Source of the DNA: Pseudomonas guineae
GTDB lineage: Bacteria; Pseudomonadota; Gammaproteobacteria; Pseudomonadales; Pseudomonadaceae
Length of the DNA: 64,000 nt
Reading direction: 5' to 3'
NCBI RefSeq assembly: GCF_900113745.1
Contig: NZ_FOQL01000001.1
Span: 1,674,001-1,738,000 of the forward strand
The position numbers were made by a program, and so were the translations under genes. The notes under the pieces are model-generated. The model ran no database searches. It saw nothing but the letters and a program-made list of their open reading frames with translations, and was not told where the DNA came from. This document shows positions 28,216-35,286 of this stretch, one piece after another (the first letter of the stretch is position 1; each line of letters starts with the position of its first letter).

Positions 28216-28243
28216 CAGAAATCTGCCGCTCGGTTATGGGTTT

Positions 28244-28264
28244 AAATGTTATGTTATAACAAGT
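28244..28264. promoter_or_regulatory. Zur-box-like operator between folE2 and dksA2
   Basis: TGTTATGTTATAACA (28247-28261) is a palindrome TGTTAT-N3-ATAACA and differs at one position from the gamma-proteobacterial Zur core TGTTATANTATAACA; the preceding AAA fits too. It is the only AT-rich palindrome in the 76-base divergent gap and can serve both operons. Zur represses when zinc is sufficient. No zur gene is in the window. Confidence 0.85.
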
Positions 28265-28291
28265 AAATTACAAAACCAGCGAATCCTGACA

Positions 28292-28715
28292 ATGATCGAA
28301 ATGCCACTCACCCACGCCGAGCTGCTCGCCCAGCCGGCGGATGACTATATGAACACCGCGCAGCAGCAGTTCTTCCGCGCGCTGCTTCTCAACCAGCGCG
28401 GCGAACTGCAAACGCGCATTGCTGACGAGTTCGAAGGCCTGCGCGAGCGCGAAACCAGCAGCGATCTCGCCGACATTGGTAGCGCCGAAGAGCGCCGCCA
28501 ATGGCAGCTACGCCTATTGGAGCGAGAAAAAAAGCTACTCGACAAGATCGACGAAGCCCTCGACCGCCTGGCCCGTGGCGAATACGGCTGGTGCCGCGAA
28601 ACCGGTGAACCGATTGGCCTCAAGCGCTTACTGCTGCGGCCCACCGCGAGCCTGTATCGAAGCCAAAGAACACCAGGAACAGCGGGAAAAACACCTGCGT
28701 CATACCGACCAATGA
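28292..28715 (+). pseudogene. dksA2: dksA2, DksA paralogue lacking the full zinc finger, with 3' frameshift
   Basis: DksA2 is the zinc-independent substitute for DksA, which works with ppGpp on RNA polymerase. Residues 1-121 read normally: helical N-terminus, coiled-coil with [18 protein letters not shown], then [24 protein letters not shown]. At about 28652-28655 the expected next residues [20 protein letters not shown] continue in another frame up to a TGA at 28713-28715. Joining LRPTASL (CTG) to CIEAKE (TGT) needs two extra bases, consistent with loss of TG from CTGTGT. As written, the frame misses the stop and runs into zigA. Either a real mutation or a sequencing error; the remaining gene is otherwise intact. 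Start has no strong ribosome site; ATG at 28301 is an alternative. Confidence 0.85.
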
Positions 28716-28729
28716 TGGAGCCTGAAACC

Positions 28730-29935
28730 ATGACCAATCGTCTTCCCGTCACCGTGTTGTCCGGCTTTCTCGGGGCCGGTAAAAGCACCTTGCTCAATGC
28801 CATTCTGAAAAACCGCCAAGGCTTGAAAGTGGCGGTGATCGTCAACGATATGAGCGAGATCAACATCGATGGCAGCGAAGTTCAGCGTGATGTCAGCCTG
28901 AACCGCGCCGAAGAAAAACTGGTGGAGATGAGCAACGGCTGCATCTGCTGCACCTTGCGTGAGGATTTGCTGGAAGAAGTCGGTCGCCTGGCTCGCGATG
29001 GCCGTTTCGATTATTTGCTGATTGAGTCCACCGGCATTTCCGAGCCGCTGCCGGTGGCCGAGACCTTTACCTTCCGTGGTGAGGATGGTCAGAGCTTGGC
29101 CGATGTGGCGCGCCTGGACTGCATGGTGACGGTGGTCGACGGGGTGAACTTCCTGCGTGATTTCCATGAGGCCGAGAGCCTGGCCAGCCGTGGCGAAACC
29201 CTGGGCGACGAAGATGAGCGCTCAATCACCGACCTGCTGATCGAGCAGGTGGAATTCGCCGATGTACTGCTAATCAGCAAGATCGACCTGATCAGCAGTG
29301 TCGAGCGCGAAGAGCTGATGGCTATCCTCAAGGGCTTGAATACCCACGCCGACATTGTGCCGATGGCCATGGGCGCGGTGCCGCTAGAAAAAATCCTCAA
29401 TACCGGCCGTTTCGACTTCGAACGTGCCGCTCAGGCGCCCGGCTGGCTTAAAGAGCTGCGCGGTGAGCATGTGCCGGAAACCGAGGAGTACGGCATCGCG
29501 TCCAGCGCCTACCGTGCGCGCAAGCCGCTGCATCCCGAGCGGTTCTTCAACTTTATCAACCGCGAGTGGAGCAATGGCCGCTTGCTGCGCAGCAAGGGCT
29601 TTTTCTGGTTAGCCAGCAAGTACCAGGAGGCTGGCAGCTGGTCGCAGGCCGGTGGCCTGATGCGTCATGGTTTTGCCGGGCGCTGGTGGCGTTTTGTCCC
29701 GAAAGACCAGTGGCCGCAGGACGATGAAGGGCTGCAGGCGATTATGAAAAACTGGCAAGCGCAGACCGGCGACTGCCGCCAGGAGCTGGTGTTTATCGGC
29801 CAGAACATCGACTTCGCTCAGTTGACCGCAGAGCTGGATGCCTGCCTGCTGACCGATGCGGAAATGGATTTGGGCGCGGACGCCTGGCGGGCGCTGCCTG
29901 ACCCGTTCGGCCCTTGGCATGAGGAGGCGGCCTGA
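28730..29935 (+). CDS. zigA: COG0523 zinc metallochaperone GTPase ZigA
   Basis: A 401-residue G3E-family GTPase. Walker [10 protein letters not shown] is at residues 12-20, the metal-binding [10 protein letters not shown] motif (CxCC, Cys71-73-74) follows Glu-rich switch [15 protein letters not shown] is the switch II region, and SKID is the base-recognition motif. The C-terminal CobW domain includes a His-rich-like [12 protein letters not shown] segment. ZigA proteins move zinc to client enzymes under starvation. In the sequence as given it can also be read as the C-terminal part of a 547-codon frame beginning in dksA2; the ATG at 28730 is the natural start. It touches the DUF1826 gene (TGATG). 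Confidence 0.93.
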   Translation: MTNRLPVTVLSGFLGAGKSTLLNAILKNRQGLKVAVIVNDMSEINIDGSEVQRDVSLNRAEEKLVEMSNGCICCTLREDLLEEVGRLARDGRFDYLLIESTGISEPLPVAETFTFRGEDGQSLADVARLDCMVTVVDGVNFLRDFHEAESLASRGETLGDEDERSITDLLIEQVEFADVLLISKIDLISSVEREELMAILKGLNTHADIVPMAMGAVPLEKILNTGRFDFERAAQAPGWLKELRGEHVPETEEYGIASSAYRARKPLHPERFFNFINREWSNGRLLRSKGFFWLASKYQEAGSWSQAGGLMRHGFAGRWWRFVPKDQWPQDDEGLQAIMKNWQAQTGDCRQELVFIGQNIDFAQLTAELDACLLTDAEMDLGADAWRALPDPFGPWHEEAA

Positions 29936-30579
29936 TGCTGGCGCCTGTGTTGCGTCAGCCGTTGCAGCAGGTACGCAGCGAGCAGATTGAGGTGCTCGGT
30001 GAGGTGCTGCGTGAAGAGATCAATCTGGCGGTTTGGCAGCGCCAGTTGCCGACGCAAATCAGTGATTTCGCCAGCGCCTTATTGGCCGAAGGCGCGCCGC
30101 TGGGGCACTCCATCGTGCTGGAGCTGGCCAACCCGGAGAGCACGCCGAACCTCAGTGGCTTGGCCGATGGCTACAGCGATCTTCCGGGCCAGGCGGCTTT
30201 TGTGCAGGACGTCAGCTGGTTGGTCAGCGCCTTTGCTTGCCTGTTCGACGCCAAACGCATCGGCCTGCGCCTGCGCATTCTCGACAAGGCCATGTGCCCG
30301 CGCTTTCATGTCGACCATGTACCGGTGCGGCTGATCACCTGCTACGCCGGGTTAGGCAGTGAGTGGCTGGAAGAAGGCGTGATGGCACGCCGTCACCTCG
30401 GTGATCCGGTCGCCGAGCCCAGTGACGCCACGCTGATCCAGCGCGCTACGAGCGGCCATGTGCTGCTGGCCAAGGGCGAAAAATGGATCGGCAACGAGGG
30501 CGGCGGCTTGATCCACCGCTCGCCGCAACCACCCGCTGGTGAACGGCGCTTGTTGCTGACGTTGGATTGGTTGGCCTGA
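29935..30579 (+). CDS. DUF1826 domain-containing protein
   Basis: A 214-residue cytoplasmic protein of the DUF1826 family, regularly found after zigA/dksA2 in Zur-regulated clusters. The central motif CPRFHVDHVPVRLITCYAGLGSEWL contains conserved Cys, two His and an Asp that could bind metal, and LLAKGEKWIG...IHRSPQP near the C-terminus is also conserved. Function is unknown. The start overlaps the zigA stop by one base (TGATG). Confidence 0.88.
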   Translation: MLAPVLRQPLQQVRSEQIEVLGEVLREEINLAVWQRQLPTQISDFASALLAEGAPLGHSIVLELANPESTPNLSGLADGYSDLPGQAAFVQDVSWLVSAFACLFDAKRIGLRLRILDKAMCPRFHVDHVPVRLITCYAGLGSEWLEEGVMARRHLGDPVAEPSDATLIQRATSGHVLLAKGEKWIGNEGGGLIHRSPQPPAGERRLLLTLDWLA

Positions 30580-30714
30580 ATTGCAGGCAAAAAACAGGCT
30601 GCGGATTATGTCAGCCCTAAGCACCAGAAAAGCATGTCGGGGCGTGAGCCGGCATGCTGGGGTGAGGTATAGGGCCACTAAACATAGGAGTGATGACGCT
30701 TTGATGAAAGCTCT

Positions 30715-31071
30715 TTAGCGCGCCATCCACACCCCTCTGCTCTGTTTCTCGCAGAAGGGTTTGAGGTAGGTGGCATCACTGGCAACGCCGTAATAGTGCA
30801 CGTCTTGTTTGTACAGTGTGCCGCCGACCGTGGCGTTGCGGCAGACGCCGAAGGAGCCCATGGGGCATTGCTCGACAAACTCCACAGCGACCTTCTGGCC
30901 TTGCAGCTGCGGCTGGCAAAAGCCTGTGCGGAACAGGTTGGGCGGGATGCTGCGGTTTTGCTGGCAGACCTTCACATCCAAGCGCTCGGCCTGGCTATGC
31001 ACCACACAGGCTTCGCCCCAGGCCAGGCCGGACAGTGCAAATAGGCTCAGCAGCAGAAAAGCGCGCATCAA
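30715..31071 (-). CDS. Secreted cysteine-containing protein, conserved hypothetical
   Basis: A 118-residue protein with a signal peptide (residues 1-20, ending LAWGEA). The mature part has six cysteines (22, 36, 52, 69, 77, 107), an even number suited to three disulfides, and no recognisable domain. It faces convergently toward the DUF1826 gene and divergently from the YeiR-like gene. It is often seen beside zinc-limitation genes in pseudomonads, but a zinc role is inference. Start is either of two adjacent ATGs. Confidence 0.7.
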   Translation of the reverse strand: MMRAFLLLSLFALSGLAWGEACVVHSQAERLDVKVCQQNRSIPPNLFRTGFCQPQLQGQKVAVEFVEQCPMGSFGVCRNATVGGTLYKQDVHYYGVASDATYLKPFCEKQSRGVWMAR

Positions 31072-31210
31072 TTGACCCTCGAAAAATATGCCGGCGACTC
31101 TAGCATGCAGGGTTTAATCAGTCTGCGGGCTACGTTGGGATCGCACGCAGGCGCCGCTAGAATGGCGGCAGCCAAATTCTTCTCTCTGATAGACAGTGCA
31201 AACGCCGATC

Positions 31211-32176
31211 ATGCTGAAAAATATACCCACCCATGTGATTGCCGGGCCGCTTGGTGCGGGCAAGACCAGCTTGATCCGTAATTTGCTCGCGCAGCGCCCG
31301 CTGACCGAACGCTGGGCGGTGTTGATCAACGAATTTGGCTTGATTGGTCTGGATGCCGCGTTGCTGACCACTGATGACGATGGCGTGGCTCTCGGCGAAG
31401 TGGCCGGTGGTTGCCTGTGCTGCGTCAACGGCGTGCCGTTTCAGGTCGGGCTAAGTCGTCTATTACGCCAGGCCAAGCCGGATCGACTCTTGATCGAGCC
31501 ATCTGGCCTGGGTCACCCCCTGCAATTGCTGGAGCAACTGCGCGAAGCGCCCTGGGCTGGGGTGCTGACGGTGCAGGAACCGCTGCTGGTGCTGGACGCC
31601 CAGGCCCTGGCCGCCGGTGTTGCCCTGCCCGATAGCCAGCAGGCCACGCTTGGTCGCGCCGGCTTATTAGTGCTGAACAAGGTTGAAGGGCTCGATCAGG
31701 CCACAAAAGCGCGAATCCAAGGGCAGCTGCCGGCGCGGCCGCTGTATTGGACGAGCCAAGGCGCACTGCCGCTGGCGCAATTACCCGGCGTTAATGCTCA
31801 GGCCCAGGCGGGCAGCACCTTGGATGATTTGCCGCCCGCCGCTAAGGCATTGCCGCTGCTGTGGCGCAGCCCGAGCGAGCCAATCTGCCAGGTTCAGCAA
31901 CAGGCCGAAGGCTGGAGCATCGGTTGGCGCTGGCATCCCAGTCAGCAGTTTGAGCTGATGCGCGTGCAGCAGTGGCTGAGCAGCCTATCTTGGCGCCGCG
32001 CCAAGCTGGTGCTGCACTCCAACGCTGGCTGGCTATCCGCCAACGCCCTGAACGGTCAGGCGTTGCATTGGCAAAACAGCGAATGGCGCACGGACTCGCG
32101 GCTGGAGCTGATCTTTAACGAAGCGCAGGACATCGCCGCACTGCAGGCGGAGTTTGCCGAATGCCGTCTGCCTTGA
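31211..32176 (+). CDS. COG0523 GTPase, YeiR-like
   Basis: A 321-residue G3E GTPase, the second COG0523 member of the region. Walker A AGPLGAGKTSLI is at residues 11-22, the metal motif GGCLCCVNG (Cys68, 70, 71) and EPSGLGHP switch II follow, with LNKVE for base recognition. It differs from ZigA in size and C-terminal domain and matches the YeiR-type zinc-binding GTPases. I start at the ATG at 31211; a GTG is 15 bases upstream. Its own promoter region shows no clear Zur palindrome. Confidence 0.87.
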   Translation: MLKNIPTHVIAGPLGAGKTSLIRNLLAQRPLTERWAVLINEFGLIGLDAALLTTDDDGVALGEVAGGCLCCVNGVPFQVGLSRLLRQAKPDRLLIEPSGLGHPLQLLEQLREAPWAGVLTVQEPLLVLDAQALAAGVALPDSQQATLGRAGLLVLNKVEGLDQATKARIQGQLPARPLYWTSQGALPLAQLPGVNAQAQAGSTLDDLPPAAKALPLLWRSPSEPICQVQQQAEGWSIGWRWHPSQQFELMRVQQWLSSLSWRRAKLVLHSNAGWLSANALNGQALHWQNSEWRTDSRLELIFNEAQDIAALQAEFAECRLP

Positions 32177-32232
32177 GGTGAAAGGGCGGCGGGTGTTGAT
32201 AAACTGCGCGCACTTTTTTCTGGATAACCACC

Positions 32233-33111
32233 ATGCAGCTGCTTCCCTGGTCCCATGACTGCTCTGCCCGCTTCACCCTGCGTGGTTGGCATACACCGCC
32301 TTCGGGTAAGCCCGTGCTGCATTTTCTGCATGGCAACGGCTATTGCGGGCGGGTTTACACGCCGTTATTGCAGCGCTTGGCCGAGGATTTCGATCTGTGG
32401 CTGTGTGATGTGCAGGGCCATGGCGAGAGTGATCATGGCGGGCGTTTCCATGGCTGGAATCGCAGCGCCGAGCTGGCGGTCGAGGCCTTCGAAGCCGGCC
32501 GTGGGATATTCGGCAGCTCACCGTGCTTTGCCTTGGGCCATAGCTTTGGCGGCGTACTGACCAGCTTGATGCTGGCCCAGCAGCCGCAATTGTTCCAGCG
32601 CGCGGTGCTGCTTGACCCGGTGTTGTTCAGCCCGGCGATGATTGGGGTGATGGCATTGTCAGATGTGGTCGGCCTGAGCCGGCGCACTACCCTGGCGAGC
32701 AAGGCGCTCAAGCGCCGCAGCAGTTGGCCGGACCGCGCGGCTGCACATACTGCGCTGCACGGTCGTGGCATGTTTCGCGGTTGGACCGAAGAGGCCTTTA
32801 CCGCTTACATCCAACATGCGCTGAAAGACAGCGAGCAGGGCGTTGAACTGAAGTGCCGCACGAGCCGTGAAGCGGACATTTTTAGCTCATACCCCAAGCG
32901 TTTGTGGCTGTCCCTGGGCAAAGTAAGCACGCCGACTCAGGTGCTGTACGGCCAGCACAGTTACCCTTTTGTGGCCAAGTCAGTGGCACGCTGGTGCGCC
33001 GGCAATGGCCATGTCAGCGCCCATGTGATGCCAGGTGGGCATTGTTTTATGCAAGAGCAACCGGCAGACAGCGCCGCCCGTGTGGTGCACTTTCTGTTGC
33101 AGCGTGATTAA
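32233..33111 (+). CDS. Alpha/beta-fold hydrolase
   Basis: A 292-residue serine hydrolase. The oxyanion-loop region HFLHGNGYCGRVY is near residue 33, DVQGHGES near 58-65, nucleophile elbow GHSFGG near 103-108 (Ser105), and the catalytic histidine is probably in MPGGHCFMQEQP near the C-terminus. There is no signal peptide, so it is cytoplasmic. The substrate is unknown; the fold covers esterases, lipases and epoxide hydrolases. Likely terminator follows. Confidence 0.88.
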   Translation: MQLLPWSHDCSARFTLRGWHTPPSGKPVLHFLHGNGYCGRVYTPLLQRLAEDFDLWLCDVQGHGESDHGGRFHGWNRSAELAVEAFEAGRGIFGSSPCFALGHSFGGVLTSLMLAQQPQLFQRAVLLDPVLFSPAMIGVMALSDVVGLSRRTTLASKALKRRSSWPDRAAAHTALHGRGMFRGWTEEAFTAYIQHALKDSEQGVELKCRTSREADIFSSYPKRLWLSLGKVSTPTQVLYGQHSYPFVAKSVARWCAGNGHVSAHVMPGGHCFMQEQPADSAARVVHFLLQRD

Positions 33112-33120
33112 CCCTCGATG

Positions 33121-33141
33121 AGCGCAGAGGCTCTGCGCTTT
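33121..33141 (+). terminator. Possible terminator after the hydrolase gene
   Basis: AGCGCAG-AGGCT-CTGCGCT stem-loop, 9 bases after the stop codon, followed by a weak T-rich tract (TTTGT). Confidence 0.55.
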
Positions 33142-33199
33142 GTCGGTGCTGGCTGCCACTGAGCGGGTCTAAGCAGGCCTATCTTTTTGAGGAGTTTTC

Positions 33200-33982
33200 A
33201 TGATGCGTTGGTTGTGTGCCGCCTTGTTGTGGATGGGCGGTCAAGCTTCTGCTCTCGAATGGCTGGATAAGCCAGCAGTGGCCAAGGTATTTGAGGACGC
33301 AGGGGTGCATGGCACCTTTGTCCTCCACGAGGTGGGTAGCGAGCAGTTGCTGGGTTACAACCGCCAACGAGCCGAAACCCGCTACCTGCCAGCGTCTACC
33401 TTCAAGATCCCGAATACTCTGATTGGCCTTTCCACTGGGGCGGTCAGCAGTGTTGATGAGGTGTTCCCCTACGACGGTCAGCCTAAGTTTCTCAACACGT
33501 GGGAGCACGACATGGGCCTGCGTGAGGCGCTCAAGGTGTCCAACGTAGCGGTCTATCAGGAGCTGGCGCGGCGCGTTGGTTTAAGCAAGATGCGCAGTCA
33601 GGTCACGGCGCTGGATTACGGTAATGCTGAGATCGGCGAGCAAGTCGATCAGTTCTGGCTCAAGGGGCCGTTAGCAATCAGCGCGGTTGAGCAAACCCAG
33701 TTCCTCGCGCGCTTGGTCCAAGGTCAGCTACCCATTGCTGAGGATATTCAGGTGTCGGTGCGTGAGATCTGTTTGCTTGAAGAGGAAGACGGCTGGCGTC
33801 TGTACGGCAAGACCGGCTGGGGAACAGCACTCAAGCCGGGTACTGGCTGGTGGGTGGGCTGGCTGGAGCAAGGGGGTAGGGTCTACAGCTTTGCCCTGAA
33901 TATGCCGATGAACGATGTGCAGGATGCTGGCAAACGAGTCGAATTGGGCAAGGCCAGCCTCAAGGCACTCGGCCTGCTGTAG
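33200..33982 (+). CDS. Class D beta-lactamase (OXA family)
   Basis: A 260-residue exported serine beta-lactamase. Signal peptide residues 1-18 (ASA-L). All class D motifs are intact: Ser66-Thr-Phe-Lys69 (nucleophile and carbamylated lysine), Ser114-Asn-Val, Tyr140-Gly-Asn, Trp153 in QFWLKGPL, and Lys204-Thr-Gly. Residues and size are closest, as far as I can judge, to the intrinsic OXA-50/PoxB-like chromosomal enzymes of Pseudomonas; no integron or insertion sequence is nearby, which fits a resident gene. Ribosome site GAGG upstream; a second ATG follows immediately. The substrate range cannot be read here. Confidence 0.93.
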   Translation: MMRWLCAALLWMGGQASALEWLDKPAVAKVFEDAGVHGTFVLHEVGSEQLLGYNRQRAETRYLPASTFKIPNTLIGLSTGAVSSVDEVFPYDGQPKFLNTWEHDMGLREALKVSNVAVYQELARRVGLSKMRSQVTALDYGNAEIGEQVDQFWLKGPLAISAVEQTQFLARLVQGQLPIAEDIQVSVREICLLEEEDGWRLYGKTGWGTALKPGTGWWVGWLEQGGRVYSFALNMPMNDVQDAGKRVELGKASLKALGLL

Positions 33983-33986
33983 CGGC

Positions 33987-34391
33987 TCAGTGCGATGAAA
34001 TGTCGTCATCCGCGCGCGGATGCTGGCTGCGCCATTGCTGCATTTCGATCACCTGAGCGCTAGGCGCTGGCGGTTCGCGAAAGGGGTGGGGGGCCAGCTC
34101 AATGCGCCCTAGCTGTTTGCCAAACAAGGTGATGCTGCCGATATGCCGTTGCTCGCCCGTCACCGTGAACTCGAAGCCATAGACCCGCGCCAGGCGCTTG
34201 CGCCCGCGTGCATCAGGCAGCAAAGCGAGTCTGCGCAGGGCGACATTGCCGTCGAGTAATTCGATGTCAGCCTTGGCACAGTGCTGTTGCACCAGCTTCA
34301 ACGCCAGCTCACGCAGGCCGTGGGCATGCCACAGCCAGGCGCAGGCGGTGGCGAACAGCATCAGCAGAAATACATCGAAGAGGTCGATCAT
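33987..34391 (-). CDS. DUF3301 domain-containing protein
   Basis: A 134-residue protein with one N-terminal membrane helix (residues 4-22, LFDVFLLMLFATACAWLWHA) followed by a soluble domain of the DUF3301 family: LKLVQQHCAKADIELLDGNVALRRLALLPD and RVYGFEFTVTGEQRHIGSITLFGKQL are typical. The frame is open well upstream, but ATG 34391 is the fitting start. Function unknown. It follows the thioesterase gene in the same direction with a 28-base gap. Confidence 0.85.
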   Translation of the reverse strand: MIDLFDVFLLMLFATACAWLWHAHGLRELALKLVQQHCAKADIELLDGNVALRRLALLPDARGRKRLARVYGFEFTVTGEQRHIGSITLFGKQLGRIELAPHPFREPPAPSAQVIEMQQWRSQHPRADDDISSH

Positions 34392-34419
34392 CGCGGCTCC
34401 GGCAGCAGGGCGTTGTAAC

Positions 34420-34905
34420 TCAGCCTTCTGCTTGGTTAAGCGCCTGGTAGCGCTGTTGCAGTTCGTGACGAATCTGCCGGCGCTGCAGGCCCTGGCGTTG
34501 GCGGCGCAGGCCGTCCGGCGTGGTAGGGCTGTGGACTGGAATGACCACGGGCTTTCGACTTTCATCGACCGCGACCATGGTGAAAAAACAGCTGTTGGTA
34601 TGGCGGACTGAGCGCTCGCGGATATTTTCCGTGATGACTTTGATGCCAACTTCCATCGAGGTGCGCCCGGTGTAATTGACTGAGGCGAGGAAGGTCACCA
34701 GCTCGCCGACATGAATCGGCTCGCGGAAAATCACCTGATCCACCGACAGGGTCACCACGTAGCAGCCGGCATAGCGGCTGGCGCAGGCGTAAGCCACTTC
34801 ATCGAGGTATTTGAGCAGTGTACCGCCGTGGACATTGCCGGCGAAATTGGCCATGTCGGGGGTCATCAGTACGGTCATCGACAGCTGGGCGGTTCCGGCT
34901 TGCAT
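34420..34905 (-). CDS. Acyl-CoA thioesterase, hotdog fold
   Basis: A 161-residue YciA/BACH-type thioesterase that hydrolyses acyl-CoA. The motif MANFAGNVHGGTLLKYLDEVAYACASRYAG near residues 18-47 contains the active-site Asn/His/Asp residues of the family, and RTSMEVGIKVI follows. The C-terminal 25 residues are basic and Gln-rich, probably a disordered tail. Cytoplasmic. Confidence 0.9.
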   Translation of the reverse strand: MQAGTAQLSMTVLMTPDMANFAGNVHGGTLLKYLDEVAYACASRYAGCYVVTLSVDQVIFREPIHVGELVTFLASVNYTGRTSMEVGIKVITENIRERSVRHTNSCFFTMVAVDESRKPVVIPVHSPTTPDGLRRQRQGLQRRQIRHELQQRYQALNQAEG

Positions 34906-35286
34906 AGGGGACTCTGTGACGGGTTAATCGAGCGCGAAGGATACTGTTGCGCGCTATAAGCTCGTCACGGTACTGGTTGCGGCAAACCATAAGCAAGCGA
35001 CTTGCCGCGCCACGGTTACTCCTCAGCCGTGTAGGTTAGGGCGTAATACGTTATCAGCGCTTAGGTACATGCAGGTAAGCGGCGCTGTCGGTAGGTTGGA
35101 TTCGCTGCTAACGACGCCGCACTTTTACTCATTAGCGGGGCTGGGCTGGTGATGAGCCGATTGATAGGCTGAAGGCTAGAGCCTGAGTGGCGTGGGTAGT
35201 TAGGTCGGCAGGCAGATGGGAGCCTACAGCCTTATATTTATGGGTTAAGCAGTAGGCTCCGAGTCTATGCGTTGGCTGTTGCGGCC
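34906..35286. other. Intergenic region without recognised gene
   Basis: About 380 bases between the thioesterase and the CHASE4-GGDEF-EAL gene. No frame with a credible ribosome site was found. Segments such as GTAGGTTAGGGCG and GTAGGTTGGATTCGCTGCTAAC look like worn pieces of the GTAGGGTGG(A/G)T repeats, but no clean inverted ends are left. Confidence 0.4.

Noticed and set aside
28419-28715. 98-codon frame overlapping dksA2
   Set aside because: Only its last 22 codons are real: they are the displaced C-terminus of DksA2, used here as evidence for the frameshift.
33200-33982. Class D beta-lactamase as a recently acquired resistance gene
   Set aside because: No integron, insertion sequence or composition break around it; it fits a resident chromosomal OXA gene.
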